A stretch of 64,000 nucleotides of DNA, taken from Odobenus rosmarus divergens. Its lineage: Eukaryota > Chordata > Mammalia > Carnivora > Odobenidae. Below the pieces are notes generated by a model that did no database searches, had not been told where the DNA came from, and worked only from the letters and a program-made list of their open reading frames with translations. Location of the stretch: assembly GCF_000321225.1 (NCBI RefSeq), contig NW_004451419.1, positions 51,791-115,790 on the forward strand, in the 5' to 3' direction. Shown in pieces: positions 1 through 13,257 of the stretch (its first letter is position 1; each line of letters starts with the position of its first letter). The position numbers were made by a program, and so were the translations under genes.

Positions 1-250
1 TGTTATGCACAAACAATGAATCGTTGAGCACTACATAAAAAACTAATGATGTAATGTATGGTGATTAACATAACAATAAAAATTATTTAAATTAAAAAAA
101 ATACATGCACAGATATGTATGGACAAGAGTGTGCATGAAACACACAAAAAGCTAGAAATAATTAAAGAGCCATCAACAGGGACATGGATCATATTCCATT
201 GGAATATTCCATTGGAGTGTCAAGTATCTCTTTTAAAAATGAAGTAGATC

Positions 251-421
251 CTAGGTGGCCCAGTCGGTTGAGTGTCCGACTCTTGGTTACTGCTCAGGTC
301 ATGATCTTGGGGTCATGGGATCGAGCCCCGCATAGGGCTCTGCACTCCAAACTGCTTGGGATTCTCTGCCTCTCCCTTTCCATCTGCCCCTTCTCCGCTC
401 TCTCTCTGAGAGAAAAAAAAA
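251..421 (+). mobile_element. CAN-SINE (tRNA-Lys-derived)
   Basis: Diverged head 'CTAGGTGGCCCAGTCGG', internal 'GGTCATGATC', CT-rich segment and A-tail. It is flanked by a 16-base target-site duplication ending GAAGTAGATC at 235-250 and 422-437. Confidence 0.9.
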
Positions 422-604
422 AAAAATGAAGTAGATCTTGTGCTCACAAGACCTATTCCTAAGTGACAAAAAGCGGGTTCCAGACTTTTAAGTATTATAT
501 GATAAGTACCATTAGGAAGAAAGAAACACAAAACTGCATTTAGGACCATGCACATAAACAAGTTGTAAACAGAACAAGTTAGGGGTCCCTGGAAAAGAAA
601 GATG

Positions 605-677
605 AGACGAAAAGAAAAGAAAAGAAAAGAGAAGAGAAGAGAAGAGAAAAGAAAAGAAAAAAAAGAAAAGGAGAAAG
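605..677 (+). repeat. Polypurine AAAAG/AGAAG tract
   Basis: An almost uninterrupted purine run built of AAAAG and AGAAG units. The open frames through it are low complexity. Confidence 0.9.
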
Positions 678-1375
678 ATGAGAGATAGCTTTCTTGACAT
701 AAGAAAAGTCATTTTAGGCCCCCACCATCTTGTGATCTACTTGCCCAAAGAGCATTTCTTACAGAATTTCCTGGGGTATGTTGAAACTGCAGAACAGACC
801 CCACAGATAATGCTTTTAAGGGAGGTGGGGAGGTTGGGTAGAAGGGACGGTGGGGGTGGGGGGATAAGTGTAAGAATAAACAGCCACTGTCAGGCCATCT
901 CCTCATCATATCAAGACAATAAACCAGAGGTACTAAAAGTGCTGGTTCAAATATAAAGACTGACCTGAGGCACATTCTTGAGTTATCTCTGCAGGATCTA
1001 AACCTCTCTGAGCACTCAGATGCCAGGCCAACTAAAGCCAGAGAATTGCTGATGTTGACTTCTACCTGGACTCTGTCACCTTAAGATTGACTTTTGCCCC
1101 AATTCCCTGCTGAAGCCCCTTCAAGAATATGTATGCTCTTAGCTTAAAACTTCCCTAGTTTTGTTGTTCGAGGAGACACGGCTCTGGGAGATAATCCTGC
1201 TGCTCTTCTTTACTCGTTGCAAGTAAAACCCTTCCTTTTCCTAGTCTTTGGCTAGGCTGTGTCCTTTGACTTGACAACTCACCAAAAGGGGAATCCAATT
1301 TTGGGTAACAAGGTGTGCAAATGCTTGGGAGAAATCCTGCCAGAGTGTCCTCCACACTGTTAAAAAGTGGGTACC

Positions 1376-1700
1376 GAGGGATGAGTGGGTGGAGCGCAGG
1401 GGATTTTTAGGGTAGGGTATCTGTATGATACTAGAATGGTGGATACGTATCATTTTAAGTTTGTCCAAATCCACAGAATGTACACCACCAACAGCAGGCC
1501 CAAATATAAAACTATGGACTCTGGATGATAATGACGTGTCCATGTAGGTTCATCAATCATAACAAATGTCCCACTCTGGTGCAGGATGCTGGTACTGGGG
1601 GAGCCTGTGTGGGAGGGGTGGGGGGGCATGGCATACATGGCAAATCTCTGTACCTTCCTCTCAATTTTACCATGAACCTAAAACTACTCTAAAAAATAAA
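1376..1700 (+). mobile_element. LINE-1 3' end fragment
   Basis: It carries 'CTATGGACTCTGGATGATAA', 'CCACTCTGGTGCAGGATG' and the terminal 'CTCAATTTTACCATGAACCT' followed by an A-rich end. The same family recurs at 40660-40945. Confidence 0.75.
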
Positions 1701-1704
1701 GTTT

Positions 1705-1909
1705 GGGTGCTTGGGTGGCTCAGTCGTTAAGCGTCTGCCTTCAGCTCAGGTCATGATCCCGGGATCCTGGGATCGAGCCCCACATTGGGCTCCTTGCTCA
1801 GCAGGAAGCCTACTTCTCCCTCTCCCACTCCCCCTGCTTGTGTTCTCTCTCTCACTGTGTCTCTCTCTGTCAAATAAATAAATAAAATTTTTTTAAAAAA
1901 TAAAAAATT
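1705..1909 (+). mobile_element. CAN-SINE
   Basis: Full-length head to (AAATA) tail, inserted in the A-rich tail of the preceding LINE-1 fragment. The duplication AAAAATAAAGTTT is visible on both sides. Confidence 0.95.
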
Positions 1910-3110
1910 AAAAATAAAGTTTATTTAAAAAATAAAATAAATACGAAAACATTTTTAAAAAGTGGATATCTCTTGAGAGAGGGAAGAGAGGAGAGAGAGG
2001 ACTTGTGTTTTCCATCCTATACAAAAAAAAAATACAGAAATAAGGGAGGTGATAGTTTATCAGTTGAAAAACCTCCGCCTTCTAACATCATCTCCCATCC
2101 CTGCCACTCTTAATGAAAAGATAGATGTAGGTCCTGATTTTAAATATTCAGAAGGCTTTCAGACATATGCCTTGCTTTGTCTTCTCTGCCTGCTTCCCTT
2201 GCCTGAATCTGGTTGGCATCCAATCCATGAAGGCCTCGCTGTAGGGCTATGCTCCCCGTACAAGGGGCCCTAGGCACAGAGAAGGTCTAGGCAAAATTTA
2301 CACATGACACAGTTACAGTCTTGCATAATTTCCCACTTGTGTCTTTTTGTAAAACTTGATTTAAATTTCGTTCCCTTAGCACATTCCCTTAGCACATTCT
2401 CTACCCTTCCAGATATTTCTGCAAAGGATATTGTGCTCTTTAAGACCTTCTGGGTTGCAAATAAAAGAAACTAAATTAGCATAAGGTGGCATTTATTATA
2501 AGTGTTCAGTAAATGTTTTTTGTTGCTGCTGTCGCTGCTATTATTTAAGACAGGACTTGGCTGGGTTTCAGGAACAGCTGGATACAGCAACGGTACGCCA
2601 TCAGAAATTTCATCTCCCTCCACTGCTCGTCTCTGGTCCCATTTCAGACTGGTCTCTTTGACTCGTAAGTGAAATCCAAGTCAAACCAGCTTTAGCAAAA
2701 AAAAATTGGGAGGGGGGCACTTATTGGCTCATACAACTGTGTCTTCAGGAACTCCTTCACATAGGTGCTAAAACTATGTCAATTACATGCTCATCCTGGA
2801 AGACAGTATGGAATCAGTCCTACCCAACCCACATGAACTAACAGTGAGGTAAGGGTGGTTTGTGCCACGGCAAATCAGGGTATTGTCACCAAAAAATGTA
2901 GAAGAGATGTTAGGTAGGCAGAAACTACACACATCCAACACAGCTCATCTGTGTCCACATTCCTCTCTCTGTCTCTGTCTCTGAAAACGGGCTTCTTCAG
3001 ACACTGATCTTTATGGTAGGAGATATGGCTGCCAACAGATCCTAAATCCACGTGGCCTGACTCTCTCAATCCCAAGCCTAAAAAAATCTCCATGAAGATC
3101 TTGTAGCAGT

Positions 3111-3280
3111 TATCTGCTGCTGTATAACAAACTATACCAAAACTGAATGGCTTAAAAGAGCAACCACATTTATTATCTCATGTAGTTTCTGTGGGTCAGG
3201 AATCCAGGGGCAGCTTAGCAGTGTGGTCATGGCTCAGGGTCTCTCCTATACCAGAAACCATTTGAAGGCTAGACTGGGGC
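3111..3280 (+). mobile_element. Ancient interspersed repeat, unclassified
   Basis: The wording 'TTATCTGCTGCTGTATAACA' followed by 'GTGGGTCAGGAATCCAGG' is a widespread old mammalian repeat. I cannot name the family with certainty. Confidence 0.5.
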
Positions 3281-3934
3281 AACAGAATCCATTTCCAAAA
3301 TAGTTCATGCCCATGGCTGGGGAGTTAGTTCTGGTTGTTACAGCTTTTCACCACATGGGTCTCTCTATAGGCTGCTGGAGTGTCCTCAATCAGTGGCAGC
3401 TGGCTTCCCCCAAGGTGAGTGATCCAGGACAGAAAACATCTGTCCTTTTTATGAACAGCCTCAGAAGTCACATACCATCATTCTATTCATTAAGAGCAAG
3501 GCACTAAGTTCAGCCCATACTGAAGCGGAGGGAAATTAGGCTTCACTGTTTGGAAGAAAGCATATCAGAAAACTTGTGGATATACACTGAAACCACTAGA
3601 GAGCTGATTAGTCTTTCTTGGGTCAAGTTTTCCCCCTTGAACTAATCAACTGTGTCCAGAGGCAAGGTCATGCTGTAACATGGCTGTTCCTTCTACAATT
3701 GTGTGGCTATGGATGGAAAAGAAATTTCTAGAAAAAGGAGCTGCACAACCAGAGAAGAAAGAGCTCTTTTCCTCCAGCTCCAGAGAGAAAAATCCCAGAG
3801 AAGGGTTCTGATTGGCTCAGCTTACATCACATGCCCCGTTCAAGAGTCATCCAACATAGTGGTCAGGGCGCGGAGTCTGGTGCCACAATAAGGGAATGGA
3901 GGAGGGGTCTAAAACGGTCAGGCATGATAGTGTC

Positions 3935-4060
3935 TAGACCGTGTGACTTTAGGTGAGCCGCTTAGTCTTTTTATGTCTTAGCTTCAACATCTCTTAAATA
4001 GGAATGAGAAGGCCTTCTGTATAGAGTTGCAACAACTATTAAATTGGGTGCTATCTATAA
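3935..4060 (+). mobile_element. MIR fragment
   Basis: It shows the MIR pattern 'TGTGACTTTAGGTGAGCCGC' and a degraded 'cctcatctgtaaaatgg' block, then the usual 3' portion. Confidence 0.6.
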
Positions 4061-4573
4061 AGCACAACATTTAGCCACATGAAAGTCTATTAAATCCTTA
4101 CTGCTACAAGTCTATAAAACTTACCTCAAACTAGCATTTTTAAAAAGTAATATATAATTGGAAAGTCTCAGGGCCCACTCGTCATTTCTAATTCTCTTGG
4201 TTCTTACTTCTTCACTGTGGTTGACTTCTTCCACAAGCAGGCTTTCCTCATGAAAGCAAGAGAGCTGCAGCAGCTCCAGGCCTCATGTTTGAAACCCACA
4301 CAATCCACACACACACAAAGAATGTCTTCCTCCCAACAGCACAAGCAAGGGTCCTGACGTTCACTCTGATTGGACTGACTTAGGCCACATGTCCACCTCT
4401 GAACCAATCAGTGTCCAGGAAAATAGATTGTGCGGATTGGCTTAGGCCAATCAAAATCCACCCTGATGGCTGGGGTAGAGTCAGTCTTCCAGAAGCACAA
4501 GGGACAGGTGGGGAGAGGAGGAATAAAAATCAGGTACTATTAGAAAAGAGGGTAAGAGAGAATGGATGCTGTA

Positions 4574-4797
4574 GGCCAGGGTTGGCTGGCTGGCCAAATC
4601 AAGCCCACTGCCTGTTTTTTTTTCTTTAACAAAGTTTTACTGGAACATAGTCACACACGCTGTTCTACATGGTCTATGGCTGCTTTTGTGTCACAACAGC
4701 AGGGTTGAGCAATTGCCACAGAGACCGTGTAGCCCACAAAGCCTATAATATTTACTTGCAGGCCCTTCACAGAAAGTTTGCAGACCCCTGCATGTAG
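4574..4797 (+). mobile_element. hAT-type non-autonomous DNA transposon remnant
   Basis: Its ends, 'CCAGGGTTGGCTGGCTGGCC' and 'GTTTGCAGACCCCTG', are imperfect inverted repeats. The interior has 'GTTTTACTGGAACATAGTCA' and 'GGCTGCTTTTGTGTCACAAC'. A second copy in the opposite orientation lies at 37125-37352. Confidence 0.7.
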
Positions 4798-7700
4798 GCA
4801 AGCATACAATTTCCATTGCAATAGTACTCAAAAAATTTTTTTATTTCACTCCCCTCTCCTTTTTTTTTTTTGAGAGACATCATGACAAACCAGCAAAGCA
4901 GGCATGTGTAGGCAGAAGAATCTTCCTAGGGTCCATCAACTCCCACCCCACTGGCAATGACTAAACACGAAGCCACAGAATTCACATCAGGCAGAGGACT
5001 GGGTTGAGAAGAGTTTTCATGGCTGCTGGAGCGTACAGACTCTGACTCCATTACCCATTGCAGAACTTCACCACTCAAAGATCAATGACACAGCCTAGAT
5101 GATGCTGGCAGCCCACGGGCTGCAGATCCCAATTTTTCCTCTATGATAAATGAGTAGCAATCTCCAGGAGCTCTAGCCTGAAAGACAGCCCTAGTTAAAT
5201 TACTTAATCGTCCAGCTGAGAGATGGCCAGCTTGAAGAGGTACTCAGGCAGCATGCTAACTAGAATCAACATCAGCACACAGGCCCTTTCTTGGAGCACC
5301 AGACTCTCCTCCCTCTTCCTTCCCAACAAAGCACAGAACTCCACCCTGCAACTGGCCTCTGGAAGCCACTCTCCCGCCACTCCATTATGAAAAAAGACTG
5401 GGCATCTGTAAAGAATATGCTCACCCTACATGCACACGTCCAGCGAGATCACTGCTTGCGTGCTGTTGAGTGGCAGAGAACTTATACATCATGGTGTCCT
5501 TGTAGACACACTTGAAATGCTGGTATATCGAGCTTAAAAGAAAGTTCTAGAGCTGTGGCTAAATGCACAGGTATCAGAGAGATTCAGAATAGGGTTCGAA
5601 TCCCAGCTCTTCAATTCACTATTTATCATGGGCAAGTGTCTCAATTTGGGATCACTTAGAAACTTCCTCTGGGACAAGGGTTCAAGTGCAAGTAGTCGAT
5701 TTAGAAGGTGACCTCTTGAAGCACCAGCAGGGTACTAGGGAAGAGATAGAGCCAAGCAGGTGTATATTGAGGAAGCTAACCCAAGTGGGCAACTGGAATT
5801 GAATTCTTCTGGGGACCCTTGGGAGCCAGTGCTGAACACTGCCTCAGTGGTAACTCACCCAAGGAGCAAGGGAGCTGCAGTATTTATATAACAACTCCTC
5901 CTATAAATCATTATTCGAGGGCTGCTCCTGGGGGCATTAACTCCCTGCCACTTCTGGCCTGCTATGCATGGGGACCCTGGTGATCAGTGAGATCCCTTGG
6001 GCAAAAAGCTGCAGATTCTGGGCATTGGTTGGAAGTCCGGCCCAGGAACCCTGAAATGGTAAGACCCCAGGGAGTAAGTGCAGAGGGGCACCAACAGCAT
6101 ACACCTCAACAAGCAATCTAAATGCCGTTTCCTTATCTGTAAAATGTAATAATACTTAATATCACAGGCTTGCTTTAAGGGGTAAAGGCAATACCACAAG
6201 TTACAAGAGTCAGCACAGTGCCTGGTGCAAGTACCCATCCAATACGTGGCAGCTCCCTTTACAAGACCCAGGTTGCAAAATCAAATGTGCAAGGAATGCC
6301 ATGCTCAAATTTCTTAATCAGTGCTGACCACCTCCCCCCCACCAACACACCCACACATACATCCTATGGGGTTGTTGAGAAATTCATTCTCCATATTTTG
6401 GGGTGGTCCTTCCACCTTTCTAAGGTGGCACTGGAGTCTGAGAGGCTTAACGTGGGGCTCAGGAAACAAAGGACAGGCCTCTGGTCTTCAGTTCCCTATG
6501 TGTGGCTGATGGGCAATCATCCAGCTCTACAGAATTGGCCACAGAAATCTTTGTGCAGACTGAAAGCCCCAATATCCAGGGTCCATCTTCCTTCAGGGTA
6601 CCCCAGTCATTCCACAGCACCCCATCCCAACCACCAGTGGGGTTCCAGCCATCCCCTCAGGATCCTGCTGAGCATCTTGGCATCAGCAGAGTGCCAACCA
6701 ACCCCCTTCTGGCGTTGAGGAGTCTCCTCCCTCCACTCTCACTGCTTATCTGCTGTTCCCCTGCTCTTCAAAGGCACTTGTCTCCCTGTCTTTCCCTTTG
6801 AGACATCGGCATCATTTGGGCTGCACATCATCGTTGAGCTATGAATGGAGACAATCTGTGACAAGCAGTGAAATCAGAGCCCTTCACTCTCCTACAGCAA
6901 CCCTGAAAGCCCTCATTAACCCAGTCCTCTGCCTGATGTGAATTCACAGGCTTTGTATGTAGGTCATTGGCTCTAGAGTAGCTTTTGACTCCCCCTGGGA
7001 CAGTGGTGCCTGAGGACGACTACTTGTCCAGTTTGTCACAATGTGTAACAAGACAGAAGAGGAAAAAGAGAAACATTTATTGAGTACCAATAGTTGCAGA
7101 CATTGCACATCTGTCTGTCATCCTCTCTCCCCCTTTCCTAGCAGTATCCAGTACAGAGGAGAATTGACAAATAACTGCCCCCTGCATTCTGATTCTTTTC
7201 CTGTAGCAAAACAAAACACAAATTAATATCTCAATGAATTATCCTGCCTTATAAAACTTTGTGCTAAATCAATTATCATCTCATGCCAAATTCTAATATA
7301 AGCCAGTAGCAAGGGCCAATGATCTAGTGGGGAAAGAAAAAGCCAAAACTATAAATTCTAGTCATTTGGGGTTTGGTTGGGGTTTTGTTTTGTTTTGCTT
7401 TGCTTTTTTTTCTGTGAATCTGAAACAAGTTAATTTTGGTAAAGGAGAACGCCTAGTATACAGTAAGTACTCAATACATGTTCAGTCCAGCACAGCAGAT
7501 GTGCCATTCTGGAGACACGTTCACACCTTGAGAAACAGAATTGTGTTATTTCTCTGGGAGTGGCCAGATGTCTGCTTCTCAAAACAAACAAAATAATGAT
7601 TCTTCCCCAAGGGGACGGGAGAGTGATCCAGGAAAATATCACCTTGCCTCCTCACCATCAAAGGTATCAAATGCATGAAAATTTAATACAGATAACTTGC

Positions 7701-8600
7701 ATCTATTGGGGACTTTTAGCATTTCAAAATGGTCTCACCTCAGTTGCTATATTATGCAAGACTTCACAAGTGTCAGAAATCCGACTCACAGTAATTAAGC
7801 CTAAAGGGGAATTTACTGCCTGGTATAACCTGGAAGTTCAAGTGTGGCTTGATCCAGGTACTCACAAAACAGCTTCAATACTTGGTTCTTTGCTATTTTG
7901 TACCTCTGTGTTGGCTTCACTCTCATGTTGGTGCTTCTTCTCCCCACCCCCACCCCCCCCAATAACAAAATGACTAACGGCAGCTCCTTGCTTACATCCC
8001 ACCAGCTAGAGGTCCCAGCAGAAAAATAAGACCGCTGTATCAGGATCTCTCGCCTCAGTCCTGGAATGCATTCTGATTGGACCAGCCCTGCAGTCATGTG
8101 CCTCACCTGAGCCAATCATTGTGCTGGGGGGAATGCGGTGTGTACTCTCTGGTCGGCCAGGCCTCATGTTAGCTATGCAGGGAGCCTAGAATGGGACTAA
8201 TCCAAACCCCACTGACTCGAAGGAGAGCTGGCTCCTCACTATACATCAGAGTGATGTTACCAGAAGACGGGAAAGGTATGCCAGGCTGGCATGCATAACG
8301 GATGCCCCTGCAGCAGCCACAGCTACCATGTAATTCTCAAGGGGGCCTATGATCCCCAAAATGATCATTTGGGTTTTTTACTCTTTTTTAATCTCAAAGT
8401 CATGCACACTCACTGTAATAATTACTTTTATTTTATAGATGATCTGCCCACTGTCTTTTCTTCCAAGGTCCATTTACAGGTCCAGGGCTCATTTTCAGGA
8501 TCGTCCAAACTCTTCTACCATATGCATTAACCAAAGCAACCAAAGAGTGTGCCTCATCCCTCACTCTCACAACCCAGGAAAAGCAAACTTCAGGAAACCA
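4798..8600. other. Intergenic stretch with few recognisable features
   Basis: No gene was found. Apart from the MIR near 5.6 kb and a MIR-like segment around 6.1-6.25 kb, I recognise only T-rich and C-rich low-complexity runs (7380-7410, 7948-7962). The open frames at 6.2-6.8 kb have no recognisable domain and lie in compositionally ordinary DNA. Confidence 0.6.
5545..5660 (+). mobile_element. MIR fragment
   Basis: It contains the tRNA-like B box region 'GGGTTCGAATCCCAGCTCTT' and the following 'ATGGGCAAGTGTCTCAATTT' typical of MIR. Confidence 0.7.
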
Positions 8601-8849
8601 CCCACAGCCACCTGGAAGGGAACTGATCGCTGAGCCGGTAACTCTGTGTTGGGTTAATGCAGGAGTCACCTGGGCTCTCATTAAAAACAGTGGATCCCTA
8701 AGCTCTACCCCACACACCGTAAAATCAGACTCTCTCAGACTGTGGCATCCAGCCTCCAGGATAGTCTCTGGTGATTCCTGCCTCCCAGTGAATCCCTGGT
8801 ACTTGCATCTCATGCATAGTCCCCTCATCCTTGACTAGGCCTGTCCTGT

Positions 8850-9140
8850 TGTTAGCTTGGGTGGCTATAACAAAAATGCTGTATGATGAGGTTGATGTAA
8901 ACAATAAACTATTTCGCAACTTCTAGAAGCTGGGAAGTCCAAGATCAAGGTGCCAGAGCTCACTTACTGGTTCAAAGATCACCACCTTTTTGCTGTGTCC
9001 TCACCTGGCAGAAAGGGGCAAGGGAAATCTCTGTGGTCCCATTCATGAACCTACTCATCCCCCAAAGGCCCCACTTCCTAACCCATCCCATTGGGGATTA
9101 GGGTTTCAACATATGGACAAACACTCAGTCCATAGCACCT
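8850..9140 (-). mobile_element. MaLR/MLT1-type LTR fragment
   Basis: In minus orientation it matches the family with 'GGAAGTCCAAGATCAAGGTG', 'TGCTGTGTCCTCACCTGGCA', 'GGGGATTAGGGTTTCAACAT' and 'CACTCAGTCCATAGCACC'. The family name is from memory. Confidence 0.6.
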
Positions 9141-9545
9141 GTGTAACCAGTAGGATATTGTGGAAGCTGACTTCTGCAGCTAGGTCATAAACTACATCAC
9201 GTCATCTACCTTGCTCTCTCCTGAATCACTTGTTCTGGGGGAAGTTGGCCACCATGTCATGAAGATACTCAATCAGCCTTCTGGGGGCTTCTGTATGCTG
9301 AGGACCTGCGTTCTGCTGACAGCCATGTGAGAGAGCCACCTTGGAAATGGGTCCCCCAGCCCAGCCAAGATCTGGCCCACACCCTGACTGCAACCTCATG
9401 AGAGATCACATGCCAAAACCAACAGGTAAGATGCTACCTGATTCCTGACCCTCAAAAGCTATGGGAGGCAAGAATTCATTGTTGTCTTAAGCCACTGGGT
9501 TTCAGGGTAATTTGTTAGGTAGCAGTAGATAGTTACTGTACAGAG
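9141..9545 (+). mobile_element. Ancient LTR-like repeat
   Basis: It shares with 43170-43680 the wording 'GAGCCACCTTGGAAATGG' followed by 'CCCAGCCCAG' and a 3' part resembling 'TTAAGCCACTGGGTTTCAGG'. The two copies are evidently one family, probably of MaLR type. Confidence 0.55.
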
Positions 9546-10264
9546 TGAGCCCAGAGTCTGCATTTTTTATCAGCTTCCTGGGTAAGTTAGATGCACATTT
9601 GTCAAAGCCACTGCAGCCCCAGGATGTTCCTGCAGCATCGTATAGACAGTGACATCGGGACTCTCCAAGGAATTAGGAAGCAAATTATAGTCCACCCCCA
9701 AATTATAGACAGTGATACAGAGTACACGGCTACCTTATCTTTTTTCAAGGAGGCCCAGTATTATTTCGTGACACATTGAATGAAAAAGCAGTTAGCAGAT
9801 ACTATGCCATCCTATTTTTGTTTTACAGGTAGTATTATTATGTAATCCCTCATGCCCCAGGAGTCACCAACCTGGAAATATGTAATCAAGTCTTTAATTC
9901 CTTAGAGTTCCCTTTACTCCTAGATTATCAAGGCACAAGCCCGCAGCAGCCCAGTTGCTTAGAATTAGTCCCAGCTGTGTCGAAGGGTTCCCCGAGAATC
10001 TGTTCACCTGAGTTCAGGAATGAGTCCACACATCCTTTGACCTTGGCCTCCTGCTGTCCCATCTCTGTGTTCTGCTGGGATGACTCCCACCCCTAACCCA
10101 GGAGGCAAGATGCTGTTCCCCCACCCAAATTCCCCACACAGCCCTCAGAAATATCCAAGTGAAACCAGGCTGTAGGGTTGGTTTATTTTTACACACATGT
10201 AATACATGAAAATTCCACTGTAAAATTTAGTTTGAAGGGGGGATGGGGCAAGTAGTGAAGGTAA

Positions 10265-10550
10265 TAGTGCCGAGTGGTTCAAATCCTGACTCTACCTCTT
10301 AAATCGGCACCGTTGACTCATTTCTTTGCGTCCCCCTGCCCTGCACGATTCCAGGGCCACAGCTCCTATTGTTTTCTATGTATATAGCACCCCCTGGAGG
10401 TGTGCCCTTGTCTCTGCATATAAAATAAAGGATCATAATCATAATTCGTAGGGTCGTTATTAGGATGGAACAGGTTAACTCATTCAAATAAAGCCCTTCA
10501 ACAGTGTGTGGCCCAGAGCGAGCCCTCAGCACGTGTCACCTGATATTTCA
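10265..10550 (+). mobile_element. MIR, degraded
   Basis: The 'GGTTCAAATCCTGACTCTAC' B-box region and a distal 'AACTCATTCAAATAAAGCCC ... AGTGTGTGGCCCAGAG' segment match a full-length but diverged MIR. Confidence 0.55.
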
Positions 10551-10620
10551 ATTGCCATCATTAGTGTCCACATAGACTCCACACACAGAATTCCACTGCC
10601 CTCCCTAGAGGTCATCCTGC

Positions 10621-11010
10621 TTATTGTGTAAGCGGGCACACTTGCAGAGTTTTCTGTGCACTTACATACATACGGAAACCTGCTTTTGCATTGGTTTTCT
10701 GTTTCCTGAATGAATGGGACCGCTCTCTACGGATCGCTCCCCAGCACTGTGTGAGAGAGAAACACCCACATCCACATGTATGGATCTGCCTCACTCTAAT
10801 GGGATCGTACCATGGTTCGTCTAATGGTCCCCAAGAGATGGACACCTAGCTTATTCCCAGTTTTATGCTATTACAAACAACCCCTTTAGTTCGATGCTGC
10901 AAAGAACGTCAATACATGTCTCTTTGTCCATCACACTAGTATTTAGACGAGATTCCTAGAAGTGGCATATGGGGGCCAAAGGGGATTTGCATTTCAAATG
11001 TTGACAGATC
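10621..11010 (-). mobile_element. LINE-1 fragment, antisense
   Basis: It contains 'TTATTCCCAGTTTTATGCTA' and 'GATGCTGCAAAGAACGTCAA', the complement of the end of L1 ORF2 and the 3' region. Confidence 0.6.
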
Positions 11011-11103
11011 CCCAGACTGTGAAACTACAGACGGCAAGATAAGAGGAGAGACATAGTAACATGGAGATTAATTTTGAACCATTGTTAAGAAAGTTTCCTC
11101 TCT

Positions 11104-11282
11104 TGGGGCCACCTAGGTGGCTCAGTTGGTTGGGTGTCTGCCTTTGGCTCAAGGTCATGATCTCAAGATCCTGGGATCCAGCCCTGTGTCAGGCCCCCAC
11201 TCAGTGGGGAGTCTGCTTCTCCCACTGCTCATGCTCTCTCTGTCTCTCAAATAAATAAATAAAATCTTTTTAAAAAGAAAGA
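11104..11282 (+). mobile_element. CAN-SINE
   Basis: Complete copy flanked by a 17-base perfect duplication (AAGAAAGTTTCCTCTCT) at 11087-11103 and 11283-11299. Confidence 0.95.
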
Positions 11283-11299
11283 AAGAAAGTTTCCTCTCT

Positions 11300-13257
11300 C
11301 TGAATCCTGAAGAGAACACAACATCTAAGCTCCATGGCAAGGAGCTTGCTCACTTAGCACTAAAGATGTTCTGGGGGGAGGGGGTGGTCTCTGCTCCTTC
11401 AAGTTCCCACCCAGCTCCCTCTGGGCCAAGATAGGGAAGAAGACTTCTTGCCAGTAGACCAATAACACTTCCCCATGAACCAGAGGAACATATTCCCCAT
11501 GGAGAAGTCCTACCATGGTGCGCAGTGAGCCTCATGGCCCAAAGAAGACAACCACATTGCCTGGCAGGACACTGAGGTTTGTGAAGACAGCAGACCCCTT
11601 TTTTTTTTTTTTTTGATGTTTTGTGTTGTTTGAAACTTCTCTGTTTGAAAAAAATCATGGTTTAGAAGAATATCTTTGTGGGTGTGTGCTCACAATCTAG
11701 TGCTGCATGAAAATCACTGACTACAGAAGAATATGCAAAGCGCTATTTTTGGTAGTATGGTGTGCGTGTGTGTGTGTGTGTTGCTAGTGGAAATTTGTGA
11801 CTGGAGGAGTTATAAAGGAATCTGTTATTTCATTTTCTTTGTGCCCGTGTTTTTCAAGAGTCATGCACTGAGCACACACAGCTCTTATGAATGGGGGGAA
11901 ATGTTACTGAACACCAGAATGGCTGCCCAGCCCTAAGCTACTCTATCGGTCTATCAGAATGCCAGAATGTTCTCCATTAGAGTTACTCATATGATTAAAC
12001 ACTGTGTTCATGGAGGAAGAGGAATAGCACGCTGGTCTCTGGGAGAGCTAACACTGTGAGGTGAGAATGTGAACAAGGGGATGGAGAAATGAACTGTTGC
12101 TTTGGAGAGCAGGGAGGTCTCCCCGGGCTTGGTGAGCTGGGACAGAGGGAAACCGGTGGAGAAGTGGAGACCAGCGTGGCCAAGTAGGAAGGAGGTGGCT
12201 AGCCTATGGGGAGGGGGGGACTCCTGTCCATGCCCCTCCACCCACCCCTACCACCCCAACACCTAAGAGTTATTCTGGAAGCGAGGTGAGCACGAATTAG
12301 CAGACTGATGAACGACCTGTTCGCTGCAAGGAGAAAGACATCTATTTGTGAGAGGTTTTCTCAGGAGTGAATGGCCCCAGTTTCAGAAGCTCCAGCTGGG
12401 GTGACATCACTGTCCCCGTCACAGCTGCCAGAGCTGAATGTCAGAGCAGCACCCAAAGGACTCACTCCCCCATCTATCTCTCTTTCTCACTGTATGTTTT
12501 CATCCATGTTCTGTTTGGTACCATCTGACAAGAGGAGAAGGGGGTCCTCAGAACCACAGCGGGAGAGCAGAGGGGAGAGAGGGCCAGCCAGCAAAGAGAT
12601 GGATGCTTCCCGATGGAATCCTGCCAGGCACACGTCTGCTCTACTGCTTCCCGCACTCTGGTTGTTCATGGGACCTGCACCCAAGTGTCCCTCAAAGCCT
12701 CCCTCTGCTGGGACACCGTGATCACGCCCACCTAGGGGCAGGGGGTAGGGTTATGGGGGCTGAGGGTGTGATTTAGCCAACATCATGGAAGGAGTCGGTA
12801 GCCGAGAGGGCGACAGGTCAGATCTCTGACATCACTTCACTCAGCCTTCCTTAAGGCCCGTTCCTCCTGCCGCCCCCACCCCGGAATCTGAGGTGCAGTA
12901 ATTGTAATCATCAAGGGAAGCTTAATATGACAATAGCACTGCATCCAAATTAAGACAGACAAGTTCAAATCTATCACCCTTACCCCAGTCTTAGCAACCT
13001 GTCAGCAAGTCTTGTTGGCTCTTCCTTCAAAATATATTGGGGATCCAGTTCCTCCTTTCCACGGAGGCCCCCCGAGGGCAAGGCACCAGGAGTGGGTGGC
13101 CGAGTGGGAAGGAGGCGGCTAGCCTATGGGGGGAGGCGCCTCACTGCTCTCCCGGCTTCTGCAGGCCGTTCACACACAGCAGTGAGAGTCCTGTCTTGAA
13201 AATATCAGTTGGATCGTGTGTCTCTTCCCGGCTTGGAGCCTCCAGCAAATGACTTCC
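11300..13257. other. Intergenic stretch, mostly unique
   Basis: No gene was found. It holds a T-run (11599-11614), a GT-rich microsatellite (11762-11781) and one half of a dispersed 41-base repeat pair. The overlapping open frames at 12.4-12.8 kb show no family signature. Confidence 0.6.

Noticed and set aside
6218..6718. 166-codon open frame on the plus strand
   Set aside because: No recognisable domain, overlapping open frames in another phase, no promoter or splice context; chance open frame.
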